From contig CM036755.1 of NCBI GenBank assembly GCA_020796225.1, positions 82,963,150-83,027,149 on the forward strand: DNA of 64,000 bases, given 5' to 3'. The stretch comes from Arion vulgaris (taxonomy: Eukaryota > Mollusca > Gastropoda > Stylommatophora > Arionidae). Shown piece by piece: positions 14,201-23,149 of the stretch (within the stretch, counting starts at the first letter, position 1; each line of letters starts with the position of its first letter). Position numbers and translations under genes: made by a program. Under the pieces are notes generated by a model. That model did no database searches and was not told the origin of the DNA. It saw only the letters and a list, made by a program, of their open reading frames with translations.

Positions 14201-15437
14201 GTATATTTGTGTACTGGTTTTTTTTTTAACTTGCCAGGTGTGCCTTTATGGAGATGGATATGAACCAGGCAGACTATGATGGTAGAACAGCTCTTCATGT
14301 GGCTTCTGCTGAAGGTCATACTCCTGTGGTGAAATTTTTGTTGGAAAAATGTAAATGCATGCCATTCCTTTCAGACAGGTCAGTAGGTCATTCTCTATAA
14401 TGAAACTGTTTTCTGTATTTAAAAAATCTTTGACATATGGGTGGTTTGATTGAATGATAAAATCATTAATATTACATTGTGGTGAGAAGTCAGGCTTGGG
14501 TTTCTTGGCAAGCGCGTATGGTAGGGTTGTTGCAGAGTATGAGGATGGAGGTTGAAGCTGTTACTGCTGCTCTCCAATGGTTCTCTTCAACTCTGTTTAC
14601 TGGGGCCGTTGTTATATATGACTCTCAGCTGATGGTTAGGAGGATCTAAAATGGCAGGTTACGATGTGAGTGGATGTCGTCTATTGAAGTTTCGGACCTC
14701 TAAAGGGCTTGCGTGGATCCACTGTCCTGTGGATGCGGGTGTTTGCAGTAATGAGAGAATGGACAGGCTTGCTTCAACAATATTGACTGTCAGGGAGTTG
14801 AAGATGGATATGGGGAGAGATGTTCTTGAGTCTCTTCACAACTGCCTGTTGTATGAGGACATTAAACTAGATGTTAAATCGATCCAGCTATTTAAGGAGT
14901 TTTGAGTTATCCGTTGCACAAGTAGCACTGGATGCCTGAGGAGTAGAGTGAGAAGTATGTTTAAAACTGATTAGCTACTGAATTGAACAACGGGTTGTGG
15001 CTGAATTAAATTTACGTCATATTTTCCATTTGCAGGTGTATGTACAAATTCAGCTACATTTTCTTAATTATTAACAGATTTGTATGAGTAATATAACATT
15101 TTCTAGGTAAATTCATTTTCTTTAAAGCAGATCTAAATTAAATACAAAGTGGCGCTCTCAGCCGGTTATGGGAGCCAATCAGTTAACCAATAAGCCACAG
15201 GAACCATCTGTATGAACCTTCAACAGCTTCTGGGTATAAGAGAGAGAGTTTTCAAGAAAATTGTATACATAACTTTTAAAGTCGAATTTTAATTATCTTC
15301 CTACCAGGTGGGGCTTCAGGCCTATTGATGATGCCAAAAGATTCAAGCACCATGAAACTGCAAATTTTTTGGGAAACTTTCATGGAAAAGAGGAGGCTAA
15401 AGAAAGATCAGTAGCAGCCACTGAAGAAGCTGCTTAA
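2173..15437 (+). CDS. GLS: Glutaminase (GLS family), 3' part, 8 exons
   Basis: Phosphate-activated glutaminase hydrolyses glutamine to glutamate and ammonia, usually in the mitochondrial matrix. Eight exons (2173-2231, 3563-3629, 5432-5482, 7962-8138, 10649-10780, 11819-11973, 14238-14378, 15308-15437) join in phase with GT-AG borders to 912 nt, 303 residues plus TAA. They align with the C-terminal half of animal [37 protein letters not shown]-like [35 protein letters not shown], then ankyrin repeats ([24 protein letters not shown]). Residues equivalent to human Glu381, Asn388, Tyr414, Tyr466 and Val484 are kept. The N-terminal half with the Ser-Lys catalytic pair is not in the window, so the gene starts upstream. 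Introns are filled with LINE and SINE remnants. Family identity is seen directly; localisation is inferred from the family. Confidence 0.96.
2356..2605 (-). repeat. SINE-B copy
   Basis: It shares with the other copies the blocks gcctaagagcgattgta, cctacaagtaggccagcaca and cttgtgggcccggcaccaca. The 3' tail on the minus strand is of the TTCGAAGAAGAAG type. It lies in a GLS intron. Confidence 0.85.
2632..3094 (+). mobile_element. LINE-R 3' remnant
   Basis: It is homologous to the 3' half of 890-1807: a [12 protein letters not shown]ase H stretch, a broken NERAN-like motif and the terminus cagttcagtaaccaataacc. Frameshifts are many. Confidence 0.75.
3281..3408 (+). mobile_element. LINE-R type 2, 3' end
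   Basis: The sequence gcaacatgtggcctcaccca to gagattgttgaagaagaa matches 17206-17341 and encodes the [16 protein letters not shown] C-terminal end of an RNase H LINE with an AAGAAG tail. Confidence 0.7.
3563..3629 (+). CDS. GLS: GLS exon with substrate-binding Glu/Asn
   Basis: The exon encodes [20 protein letters not shown] and KQ. It carries the equivalents of human Glu381 and Asn388, which bind glutamine. The acceptor is gatcag and the donor is CAG|gtaaga. Confidence 0.94.
3750..4045 (-). mobile_element. LINE-R remnant
   Basis: The minus strand reads [20 protein letters not shown] followed by a degenerate C-terminal part. This is the last RNase H motif of the LINE-R group. Confidence 0.7.
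4045..4495 (+). mobile_element. LINE-T remnant (RTE-like ORF end)
   Basis: It encodes [58 protein letters not shown] and a stop-broken tail, ending gggtaaagaagaagaaaag. The closest relative in the window is 55250-55730. Confidence 0.85.
4590..5080 (+). mobile_element. LINE-T remnant
   Basis: A decayed C-terminal ORF: the block around catgtgatgaggaggtttag (GHVMRR-like), gaccggtaaaatcgagggta ([12 protein letters not shown]) and a 3' end cacctgatgatgatgac. The same family occurs at 15725-16095 and 56095-56235. Confidence 0.7.
5432..5482 (+). CDS. GLS: GLS 51-nt exon
   Basis: This 17-residue exon reads [17 protein letters not shown], in phase 0 on both sides, with acceptor ttttccag and donor CAG|gtaaac. 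It matches human CFPEGTDMVGILDFYFQ and holds the Tyr414 equivalent. It is too short to appear as an open reading frame. Confidence 0.95.
5715..6010 (-). repeat. SINE-E, two partial copies
   Basis: The blocks cttatcctttggtggag, tagcctttgactgtcccc and a second tagcctttgattgtcccc match SINE-E at 37041-37276 and 57815-58031 in reverse orientation. Confidence 0.6.
6010..7120. repeat. GC-rich block with internal repeats
   Basis: The base composition is clearly richer in G+C than the surroundings. Two near-copies of gggctttccagtt...gggtgggac-cacaccctcttgcc lie at 6045-6190. Three copies of a roughly 150-bp unit with catcacccagcat-ctcatcg and gcgcgggctccga lie at 6570-6960. Overlapping open frames on both strands have no recognisable family and are not called as genes. 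Confidence 0.6.
7205..7680 (-). mobile_element. LINE-T remnant
   Basis: The minus strand reads [45 protein letters not shown], then RRWRHVG and a tail with [14 protein letters not shown] sequence. This is the C-terminal end of an RTE-like ORF2. Confidence 0.85.
7962..8138 (+). CDS. GLS: GLS catalytic-core exon
   Basis: The exon encodes 59 residues in phase 0, from [11 protein letters not shown] to [10 protein letters not shown]. It includes [13 protein letters not shown] and SCGMYD (Tyr466 equivalent). The acceptor is tttttccacag and the donor is AAG|gtgagt. Confidence 0.97.
8225..8570 (+). repeat. SINE-A copy
   Basis: From the tRNA-like head (gctaggtgctcatctcttgtg) through cccttggcagttcaaaatcg to the tail ggtcctatcaatcaatcaat. 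It begins about 90 bases after a GLS exon donor. Confidence 0.85.
8577..8790 (-). repeat. SINE-G copy
   Basis: Minus-strand tRNA-derived repeat. The blocks aaggattgactttgctgcac, gagtattgcacaaagcacaa and a B-box-like ggattcaaaccc match other SINE-G copies. Confidence 0.8.
8790..9000 (-). mobile_element. LINE-R remnant
   Basis: The minus strand reads [20 protein letters not shown] and [10 protein letters not shown], matching the C-terminal end of the 890-1807 element. Confidence 0.75.
9159..9510 (-). repeat. SINE-D 3' end abutting SINE-B
   Basis: 9159-9242 is a SINE-D end (ggcatatcctttacaggac, ttttctaggcaccacttata). It stops abruptly at cttcttctt, the reverse-oriented tail of a SINE-B copy that runs to 9510. 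Confidence 0.75.
9540..9900 (-). mobile_element. LINE-T remnant
   Basis: The minus strand carries [20 protein letters not shown] and [12 protein letters not shown], the family also seen at 12575, 44240, 52960 and 62700. Confidence 0.7.
9990..10345 (-). mobile_element. hAT-like DNA transposon end
   Basis: On the minus strand from about 10341 the sequence runs cccaaagtgggtagcaccg, tcccccagtaggtgctgaag, gggggcgatagtgggtt. This resembles terminal sequences of hAT elements that begin CAGTGGTTCCCAAA. The outermost bases are degraded and the opposite end is not found. Confidence 0.4.
10345..10648. other. Intron, nothing recognised
   Basis: GLS intron sequence with no gene, repeat family or structure that I can identify. 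Confidence 0.5.
10649..10780 (+). CDS. GLS: GLS activation-loop and core exon
   Basis: The exon encodes 44 residues from [12 protein letters not shown] through [16 protein letters not shown] to GIQFCK, in phase 0. The KSGVSGG segment follows the gating loop and holds the Val484 equivalent. The acceptor is tttatcag and the donor is AAG|gttagt. Confidence 0.96.
11000..11400 (-). mobile_element. LINE-R type 2 remnant
   Basis: The minus strand reads [20 protein letters not shown] and [10 protein letters not shown], then a decayed C-terminal part with an [13 protein letters not shown] segment. This is the RNase H end of a non-LTR element. Confidence 0.8.
11410..11590 (+). repeat. SINE-G copy, 5'-truncated
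   Basis: The blocks ccagagaccctcggattgtt, gaatgtcattt-like tggcctgccatttctgcgga and caatgaagtcaatccattgt match SINE-G. A second, oppositely oriented SINE-G head lies at 11640-11775. Confidence 0.75.
11640..11775 (-). repeat. SINE-G head fragment
   Basis: The minus strand starts with a tRNA-like gggtctttgtggttaaggg and later gagctcaaatctaaacc (B-box region). It ends about 45 bases before a GLS exon. Confidence 0.65.
11819..11973 (+). CDS. GLS: GLS exon, linker and first ankyrin repeat
   Basis: The exon encodes 51 residues plus two bases, [16 protein letters not shown] to [15 protein letters not shown]. It finishes the catalytic domain and opens the ankyrin repeats. The acceptor is atttccag and the donor is AG|gtaaat. 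Confidence 0.96.
11995..12255 (+). repeat. SINE-B copy
   Basis: From gcaagggtaacaaagaatag through cttgtagacgcataactagc to gtagatatggaacattcaaagaagaagaaa, with the AAGAAG tail. Confidence 0.85.
12285..12570. repeat. 24-bp tandem array
   Basis: About ten imperfect copies of tctctaatcctatattttttcttt, all in one orientation, decaying toward 12560. It abuts a LINE-T remnant whose own sequence contains a related tcaaatcctattttgcctcac, so the array may have grown from the LINE 3' end. Confidence 0.85.
12575..13260 (-). mobile_element. LINE-T remnants
   Basis: The blocks cacagcttcaagataggaag, atttgaggtccatcttttgc and ctgcttatgtggctgaacca match the LINE-T copies at 44240 and 62700 in the same orientation. 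Beyond 12860 a second decayed remnant is suggested by tctctccgtgtctctctag. Confidence 0.65.
13340..13760 (-). mobile_element. LINE-R remnant, decayed
   Basis: The minus strand around 13600-13680 reads as an eroded peptide of the [16 protein letters not shown] type, the last RNase H motif, with stops on both sides. Confidence 0.5.
13925..14150 (-). mobile_element. LINE-T remnant
   Basis: The minus strand reads [40 protein letters not shown] and [11 protein letters not shown]. The same family occurs at 28380 and 38545. It lies 90 bases before a GLS exon acceptor. Confidence 0.85.
14238..14378 (+). CDS. GLS: GLS ankyrin-repeat exon
   Basis: The exon encodes an ankyrin repeat with [19 protein letters not shown] and KFLLEKC. 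Phases join exactly to both neighbours: a split Arg codon on the left and AG plus G, then Trp, on the right. The acceptor follows a T-rich tract, ttgccag. Confidence 0.96.
14485..14990 (+). mobile_element. LINE-R remnant
   Basis: It resembles 890-1807: gagaagtcaggcttgggttt, [33 protein letters not shown] and [19 protein letters not shown]. Frameshifts interrupt it. Confidence 0.8.
15308..15437 (+). CDS. GLS: GLS terminal coding exon
   Basis: The exon encodes [20 protein letters not shown] through a charged tail ending ATEEAA and TAA at 15435-15437. It is the last ankyrin repeat plus a short acidic/alanine tail. The tail is shorter than that of the human long isoform. Confidence 0.95.
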
Positions 15438-15598
15438 GGTAGCAGAATAGCAATGTTTATGAAACACAAACAAAAGCTCATTTTAGAAGTCTCTTCTTGT
15501 CCTGACACTGTGAGGCAGAACAGGATTATAGAATGGAAGAAAGAAGAGTTAAAGCAGTTCTGCTGTTTAGGTCAGAAACGGTGGCAAAATTGAATGTT

Positions 15599-15604
15599 AA
15601 TAAA
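15599..15604 (+). terminator. Candidate GLS polyadenylation signal
   Basis: AATAAA lies about 160 bases after the GLS stop codon and before the next repeat. It is the first canonical hexamer downstream. No transcript evidence is available. Confidence 0.5.
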
Positions 15605-15724
15605 TCTTTTGAACCCTTGCCAACTGTACCTTAAAAAATCCATTCTCCTGAGCAAAAAACAGTACAAATCAGCACAAATCAAAGGTTATCATGTCTATCT
15701 ACAACTCCCTCTCTCCTTGGTGCA

Positions 15725-16095
15725 GTTAATCAGTTCTGATGACGATCTAGTGTCGAACCATGAAGTCAGACCATCCAACATCTTCTCCCTCTGTCTTCCA
15801 GATCTCTTCTTCCCTGAATTTTACCTGTTATCACCAAATGTTCTAAACCTTCTCTTCGCATCATATGCCAGAAGAACCTTGATTGTCTGATTCTTATTCT
15901 TTTGATAACGTTTCTTTGTGTGCAGGCCTGATTTAAAACCTTATAATTTGTTTTCTTCGCTGTCCGTGGAATTTTCAGCATTCTTCTGTAAAACCACATA
16001 TCTGTGGCCCCATTGATCTTATTGATTGTTTGTTCATCGTTCATGATTCCTGCTATACATAAGTATTGGTTCAATATAGCACTGGAGTACTCGTT
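15725..16095 (-). mobile_element. LINE-T remnant
   Basis: The minus strand reads MWFYRRMLKIPRTAKKTNYK, KRIRIRQSRFFWHMMRREGL and EHLVITGKIQGRRDLEDRGR. It retains the YRRMLRIPWTA and GHMMRR landmarks of RTE-like C termini. Confidence 0.88.
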
Positions 16096-16330
16096 CTTCT
16101 TCTTCTTCTTTTGTCGTCACACTGCTACGGGTTGTTGCCCAGTGTCGTGGTTTTCTGTTTTTGTCTTGCGCTGTTCTGGTGGCTTGTGTGATTGTTATCG
16201 TTGCTCTTTCACATGATTCTGCTACGCCATCTAACCATCTTTTCCATGGTCTTCCTCTTGCCTTCTTTCCCGATGTTATGTTGTAGAGTACTCATTTCCA
16301 TGGCATAATTGGTAGTGAATTCGTGAATAC
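16085..16330 (-). mobile_element. LINE-T remnant with AAGAAG tail
   Basis: The minus strand ends in aagaagaagaagaacg, preceded by ttgtcgtcacactgctacgg and caagacaaaaacagaaaac. This is the 3' end family of 23150-23660 and 26380-26765. Confidence 0.75.
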
Positions 16331-16434
16331 TGTAGTTTTCATTTTCATAAAAGCTGCAACGTGTATATTTTATAAATCTTACAAAGTGGATCAGCTGTAA
16401 CATAATTACTATTTTGACTTTTGTAACATTTTAT

Positions 16435-16690
16435 TATATGAAATGAAAATCGTGGCATATCCTTTACAGGATGTAGCCATCAACAACGGTACATGATTCG
16501 TCAATTTTCTAGGCACCACTTATACGTTCAGTAGTTTGTCATTGCTTTCTGAACGGTGAGGTCTACTTTTAACGTTTGTAAAACTCCAAGGGAATTAATT
16601 TGCTTCTAAACTTCCCCACCGCAGAGTTTGAACCAGGTACGCTTGGGTTGTGATCAAGCTCACTACCGCTTAAGTTACAGATGCTCTGTA
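16435..16690 (-). repeat. SINE-D copy, tRNA-derived
   Basis: The minus strand begins agagcatctgtaacttaagcggtagtgagc (A-box region) and contains ggttcaaactc (B box). The body ends ggatatgccacgattttcat. It is near full length. Confidence 0.85.
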
Positions 16691-17049
16691 TCTTTATTAT
16701 ATAGGGCTTCTATAACATAAAACATAAGAAAGTATATCAGAGTAATGTCCATTTCACATATTGTGTTGTTAAAGACTAGAGTTGCTGAGCTGGTTGTTCT
16801 TTAGCAACCAATGTCAAGTTTAAAAATGATGGTTGTTCACTTATTGAAGCCTTTCTGTTTGTGTAGATGATAATGTGTAAGTACCCAGCACTACCATTCA
16901 GATACCATGGTTGTAAGGCTAAAGGTCACTTCCGCAAACGATGGACAGCAGAAATATCATGGATTCAATGCTAAAGGTCACTCCCGCAAACAACGGACAG
17001 CAGAAATACTATAGGTGGTAGGAAACACCATACATAATACGCACGCGAG

Positions 17050-17345
17050 GGCAAATGACAGAACTCTTTGCATACCCTGAATGCTGAAAACTCAACAGAC
17101 ACTTACATAGACTAGGAATAAGTCAGACAGCTCTCTGTCAGTGTCAGCAGGCGGAACAGACGCTGAAGCATGTCCTGCAAGACTGTTCTCTCATGTGTGA
17201 GCTGAGAAGCAACATGTGGCCACACCCAGTCGACATAAAAACTAAGCTTTGGAAACCTGACAGACCTGAAGCTGACTGCCCAGTTTGTGGTCCATAGTAA
17301 ACTAAGTGCATGACCAGAGATTGTTGAGGAAGAAGAAGAAAGCTG
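17050..17345 (+). mobile_element. LINE-R type 2, 3' end
   Basis: It encodes CQCQQAEQTLKHVLQDCSLM, then SNMWPHPVDIKTK and CPVCGP, ending gagattgttgaggaagaagaag. It interrupts an opposite-strand RNase H remnant at about 17390-17480 (NWNELADKHAGMA). Confidence 0.8.
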
Positions 17346-17799
17346 AAATGCACAACAGAAATAGAAGAAAGAAAAATAAGTGTATAAGTTGTGTTTCAAA
17401 CAAGTAAAAGCTACAGTAGCCATACCCGCATGTTTATCTGCAAGTTCATTCCAGTTGATGCCATCGTGTCATAGCACAAAAAATAAAGCTGATTTTTTTC
17501 AGCCTAGACCTCTTTATTGACTCCAACCATTGTCTTGGAGCCCAGCCCAATATTTTTTAGCATACTCATTGAGTTGTCAAGAAAAACGTGCATGAATAAG
17601 AGTCTCCAACTCCAGCCAGATTATTGCTATAGTTACTACCATGATCTTCATAGTCTGATTTGTTCAAAATCTCTTCATAATTCTACTAGCATAAATTTGG
17701 TTATACCACTGTCAGCTTGCTAGCCTTGTCCCAGTGGCTTCAAATTGCGTAGATGGGTCACACGTGCTAGTCTATAACTTTCAGGCTAGAATACACATA

Positions 17800-18165
17800 T
17801 TCCATCCACAGAAACCTGAAAATTAACCATCCACAGAAAACTGAAAATCAACCATCCACAGAAAACTGAAAATCAACCATCCACAGAAAACTGAAAATCA
17901 ACCATCCACAGAAAACTGAAAATCAACCATCCACAGAAAAACTGAAAATCAACCATCCACAGAAACCTGAAAATTAACCATCCACAGAAAACTGAAAATC
18001 AACCATCCACAGAAAACTGAAAATCAACCATCCACAGAAAACTGAAAATCAACCATCCACAGAAAAACTGAAACTCAACCATCCACAGAAAAACTGAAAA
18101 TCAACCATCCACAGAAAAACTGAAACTCAACCATCCACAGAAAACTGAAAATCAACTTCAATTAG
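17800..18165. repeat. 25-bp tandem array
   Basis: About 14 head-to-tail copies of caaccatccacagaaaactgaaaat with few substitutions (acctg, aactg variants alternate). Young minisatellite in intergenic DNA. There are no unique spacers, so it is not a CRISPR array. Confidence 0.95.
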
Positions 18166-18169
18166 AGGC

Positions 18170-18990
18170 CGGCTGAAATTCACAACCAGCTTGCCACGCC
18201 ATCTTGACCGGAGACTAGTTGTAGACACGGAAAAAACCACCACTGTCTTCCCTTACAACATTCCCTTCAACTTGAGCAATAAGGACCCATGGGATCTGCA
18301 TGTGTCAAAGCACTGATTGATCTGTGTAAAATGGTGGCTAATGATATGCATCTTGTTTTCTTCTATAGTTCATCATTTGTGACCTTATCCTGCCAAAAAG
18401 TTTTGAAAAGTCTTTACTTTTATTATCCAATCTGCTCTTGTTATAATGAGGGTCCACATAAGATTTTCCAGGAAACTGCAACATTTTAAACAAAAGTGCA
18501 GTTAGTAGTTTACTATGGGGAAATGGAGAAAACCAGATTCGCATAAAACTGTTTTATAAAAAAATCCATTTTCAAGAGATGGCACTACCCTTTCTTGTCT
18601 CAACAAATGGATGACAATGCTTGTTATATAATTCATTTCATAGTTTACATCAATGTTACATCAATAATATAATAAAAATGCATTGTGATTTCATATTAAT
18701 GAATAAAATTAACTACTCACACACTTCGTTACTATTATTTTGTGTGTGTTTTGACATCATGCTATATTATAAATATGTAGATATTGCTAATAGGCTTTCA
18801 AGGCAGAAGGTTGTAAGGAAAGACAGTGATGGTTTTGCCATGACTACAAGTAGTCTTACTATGAAGATCATGGCAGTAATTAAAGTGATGGTCTGGATGG
18901 AGTCACAGACTTTTATTCGTGCATGTAAGAGTTTTATGAGACTGACGCACTGACTACTCATTTACTGTACTACTGAGGTAGATAATTATG
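18170..18990. other. Intergenic, nothing recognised
   Basis: AT-rich sequence with only short random open frames. No repeat family of this window is present. Confidence 0.5.
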
Positions 18991-18999
18991 CATTCATGC

Positions 19000-19460
19000 T
19001 TGTTTTCTAAGGGACTCAATGAGTATGCTAAGGAAGATTAAGACAGGCTGGACTCAAAGACAATGGTTGGAGTCTGAAGATGTCTAGGCTGACAAAAAAT
19101 TAGTTTTACTTTTGGGTCAGGCACGCAGGTGTAAAGGGGAATACACATGCCGATAGACTTGCGGGTATGGCTACCGTAGAATGTGGGTGAGCAATAGACC
19201 AGGCTGATATTTTGAATTCCATAAGGGAGAGAGGAACTGTAAGCTATTCTTGAATGGTTTGCAACCCTAATCAGATGGCAGGAACACCAAATTAATGTGG
19301 TTTTGCTAGCCAAGAGCACGATAATGAAAGCAAAAGAAGAAGAATAAACCAACATAGGACTGGTGTCGTTAGCTGCCACACACTGAGACATATTCTGCGG
19401 AAGAGGTTGGAGCACTTATATGCTATTTGGTTCGATATGCAGTGATGATGATCTGACGAC
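19000..19460 (+). mobile_element. LINE-R remnant
   Basis: A decayed frame reads GHAGVKGN-like, then [12 protein letters not shown] and DQADILNSI, and a divergent C-terminal part. Stops and shifts are frequent. Confidence 0.6.
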
Positions 19461-19734
19461 TAAACTAAACTAGATATGGTACTATAACGTGGGGCTTTTG
19501 TTTGTGTGTCTTCAAATGCTTCGTATCGACTTGTTAACCACTCTTTGTGATTTGTATTTAATCCAAGCCTAAGAGCGAGTATATGTTGTGCCAGTTTAAG
19601 CTTCTATTTTGTTCTTTAATGTTTGTGTTAGGGACCAGGATTCACATCCATATGTTGCCACAGGGAATATACATGTTCTCTGATGTCTTACTTCTGTAGG
19701 TAAAATAGTAGGTAACAAATACGTTTTTAATAGG

Positions 19735-20590
19735 TACCTCAACAGATGTTGAAGGTGTACATACTGATGGTTCCTGTGACTCGCTGGTTTGTGACTCAAT
19801 GCTTTTGATGCAAGCCTGTCCATTCTCTCATTGCCACAAGCACCCGTGTGCCCAGGACAGTAGATTCACGTAAGCCTCTGGAGTTTAGAAACTTCATTAG
19901 TCGACTTACACTCAAGCCGAAACCTGCCCTTTGGATCCTCGAAGCATCGGCTGACAGTCAGAAACAACGGCCCCAGTAAACAAAGTCACAGAGAGCCAAT
20001 GGAGAGCATCATTAAAGGCCTCAACCTCTTTCTTCATACTGGAAGTAGCTGTCCGGTATGCTCCACTTCGCTCTGCAACAACCCTACCATGCACGATAGC
20101 CAAGAAACCACAGCCGGATTTTTCACTACGATGAACCGACCTATCGGTATGAACAACACAATCATCCCTTGCAGTTTCTTCTATCAGCTGTTAAGTTCTG
20201 CCTTCATGTTGTCTCAATCTCTATATTCTCTTCCAAGAGTTTTGATAACTTTGCTATGAGGGCGTTCAAAATATCAGCTCTATCCATCTGCTGGCCCGCT
20301 GATATGGTGGCAGAGCCAGTCAGCCTGTCTGTTCTTTCATTGCCAATGACACCCATGTGCCCCGGAACGAAGATAAGTAATTCTGCAAATTGCCGACGCT
20401 TGTACTGATTCAGTCCATTGCATGCGCACCGAACCAGCCTCCATCTGCAGTTGGCCATGCCATATATTGGTATCCATTCTTCCCCTTTTGGTAGGGTCAC
20501 AACTTGGTCACCTGCCTAAGTGTTCTCTCAGCCTGGGCCATCCACGACACGTCACGCTTGATTCTCGTGTCACTGGTATTCTTGTACAGT
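19735..20590 (-). mobile_element. LINE-R remnants, two overlapping pieces
   Basis: The minus strand carries AIVHGRVVAERSGAYRTATS, MKKEVEAFNDALHWLSVTL and FVPGHMGVIGNERTDRLTGS plus DRADILNALI. These are RNase H domain pieces of the 890-1807 family, likely two fused relics. A SINE-B fragment lies just left at 19500-19605. Confidence 0.8.
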
Positions 20591-20920
20591 GGATGTCTCT
20601 GTGGTAGAGGTTAATTGCTGCCTCTCGTTCCAAAGGTACTCGGTTCGCTCCCTCGTGGAGTCATTAGGATATTTTTCTAGAGATCCCTGTGTAGGTGAGA
20701 TCGCGTTCCTAGTCTATCGGAAACGGACGAAAAAGCGTGGGTTCAATTTTAGCACATAAAAGATCCCTTGGCAGTTCAAATTCGAAAATAATAGGCTGGA
20801 AAGCCGATGTCGAGGTCAAATTCATTAGACAGATTAAAAATAAAATTCCTTCAAATAGTTTCACCATCATGATTGAAAATTCCACTTTTTATAAGTCAAT
20901 CACACAGCAAGTCACTTGCT
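20590..20920 (+). repeat. SINE-A copy, 3'-degraded
   Basis: The head is tctctgtggtagaggttaat with B-box-like ggtactcggttcgctccc. The body cccttggcagttcaaattcg is present; the tail is not recognisable. Confidence 0.8.
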
Positions 20921-20939
20921 AGGTAGCCCTCATAAACAT

Positions 20940-21490
20940 CATAAGCAAATGTGCCGCATTGTCCCTGTCCCTTTAATTGGCTGGTTGCTACCCAAAGTGT
21001 CAGAAATGATGTGGTATATCTCTAAATGACTCATTACCTGTCTGGACACTATCTTCTCCAGTAATTTGCCATATATATTATCAACATATGCTAGCTGGAG
21101 CAATCTTGAATCTTATCCATGTTTATGAAGCGGTCGTAAATAGCTACGGAGCCAATCCTCAGGCACCACAGCATTCTGTAGACTGTTGTTGAAATTCATG
21201 ACAACTGTATTAATAACAGACTCGTCGAGCTATTTGATGTGATGATACTGGACACCTTCAGGCCCTGGAGCAGTGCGTGGCTTCCTTTTTTGTGCATTTA
21301 CAACATCCTCCTTTGTTATAAAATCAGTGTAAGGCTCTCTAGTGTTATTAATATCACAAAGAACATTCATACTATCATGGTGATCATTCGTATCACCCTT
21401 TTTTATCTGTTCCAACAAAACGCAGAAGGAACCCCTGTCCCTTTTCTGCATCTGTCGACACTACGGCTCCCGACGAGTCACGTAAGTTTT
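20940..21490 (-). mobile_element. Non-LTR reverse transcriptase fragment (fingers)
   Basis: The minus strand reads DFITKEDVVNAQKRKPRTAP, GPEGVQYHHIK, then after stops VVPEDWLRSYL and YGKLLEKIVSRQVMSHL. These match the N-terminal RT motifs of a LINE, one of the few pieces here from inside the RT domain. Confidence 0.75.
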
Positions 21491-21979
21491 GTTATAGTAC
21501 CGGGTTTTTGATACGGTGGCATGGTAATAATGTTGTTGATATTGTAGCCGTTTCCATTGATCTATTATATTATCCTATCCATTGCGTATTCCACGATTGT
21601 AGTGAGTCAGGTTTATTTATTCATTCCATTGTTGTACCATCTTCCTTTCACCGTAGATTCAGTTTTAGTTTCCTTCTTCGGATCCTTCTTTATCTTTGGT
21701 TTATTTGACTGATTATTTGATGTTGTTGTGGGTAGATGCTTGATGATAAATCACACCAATGTAAAATGATACAAACACCATATTTCAGTTCATATTCCTT
21801 TATTTTGGATGTTAAATGCAAGAGCACATGAAACCACGTCTTCTCAATGGTCGTGTTTATCTTTGTCTCTCCTATGTTTACTAACGTTTCTAACGTTGCT
21901 ACCAAAACTACGTCAATTAGTTTTACTTCGTCAGGTCTCGTTTGGTGTTGCCATACTGCTTATAGTGGACAGATGCAGA

Positions 21980-22350
21980 TTTAGTGCGCAAACACTACGG
22001 TCAGCTAATAAGTATCTAAATATCTCTAAAGACACTCTTAAAGTGTCTCTGAAATGCTTCGATATAGACAATACGTGCTGGGAATCCTTGCGCAAGATCG
22101 CCAAATGTGGCGCTGTAACAACAAAGAGGAACCCGAATAGCTGAGAATCATCGTATTGTTGAGTCACAGAGAAAACGAGCAGCGCGAAAAGACAGAGCAC
22201 ACAACACGCACATGTCTAACCTTGATCATGTATGTCCCACCTGTGGTCGGGGATTCTGTTCTAGGATTGAACTCTACAGTCACTTCCGCACACACCAGAG
22301 AGGTGCAACAGTACACGTCTGAGATTGTTGTCATCATCGCTTGCGATGGA
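21980..22350 (+). mobile_element. LINE ORF2 C terminus with C2H2 finger
   Basis: It encodes KDTLKVSLKCFDIDNTCWES then, in a shifted frame, HVCPTCGRGFCSRIELYSHF and RTHQRGATVHV. The C-x2-C...H-x3-H finger after a KDTLK-type block is a known ending of some animal LINE ORF2 proteins. Confidence 0.8.
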
Positions 22351-22492
22351 CGGCTATTATTATCTAAATATCTACCAACTCACACTAAAGCTTATAACTG
22401 TCTGGTTTCATCATCTGCACCTGGGGGGGAGGGAACTGGCTACTACAGTTTGACTGCAGTAGAACTATGATAATTATGTATCAAAGACGAAA

Positions 22493-22620
22493 CACGTAAA
22501 AACCAAGTCATGCAGTTTTACAAAGTACAAAAACAAGATACAGCGACGTTTTGACCAAAAGACCTTTTATTAAGCAAAGGATATAAAATAAACGACAAAA
22601 TTGAGACGGTTCTTATACAC
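22493..22620 (-). repeat. Penelope-like terminal fragment
   Basis: The arm block acacgtaaaaaccaagtcat, agttttacaaagtac and cgacgttttgaccaaaagac also occurs at 48091, 43340 and 63390. It is single and degenerate here. Confidence 0.55.
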
Positions 22621-22659
22621 TAAACATCACAGATATAATGAATCAATCAATCACATATA

Positions 22660-23015
22660 TAGCCAGACGATAAAGCTTCAGATAGCTTGTCCTAAGAAGA
22701 ACTTTACAATCTTAACAGTCCTTCGGAATGTCTCTCTCATAGGTCACATGTCCTGCCCCTGCAGCAGTCATGCTCAAATCATCAGTTGCATCCGGAATCC
22801 ATCATCCTCGTGGCTATCCTCTTCTCATCATTGACGGGATGTCTCCTTCCATGATGGTCTTCTTCAGCTAGTCGGCTTAGGGGATAGTGACTCGTTCTAA
22901 TAACTCCGGCGATCTGAGTTCGAGCACGCTGCGGACAGTTTGGTAGCAAATTGTTTTGGTGGATTTTACAAAGGACGATGGCATCACCGTTCAGAAAGCA
23001 ATGGCAAACTACTGA
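22660..23015. repeat. LINE-T remnant (-) followed by SINE-D (+)
   Basis: 22660-22865 matches the reverse-oriented LINE-T at 43690-43910 (acagtccttcggaatgtctc, tttccatgatggtcttcttc). 22868-23015 is a plus-oriented SINE-D with gttcgagcacgctgcggaca and ttcagaaagcaatggcaaac. Confidence 0.7.
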
Positions 23016-23149
23016 ATGCAATAATGTCTAGAAAAATCACAAACAGCGTTAAAAAGCTGGGATTTATTCGCAAAGTACTGTAAGGGATATGCAATTAACT
23101 AAGATAGAGATAGATGCTAGAGTGCAAATTATGTAACCTATCAGCTAGC

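Noticed and set aside
17800..18165. CRISPR-like array
   Set aside because: Copies are directly adjacent with no unique spacers, in eukaryotic DNA without cas genes. It is a minisatellite.
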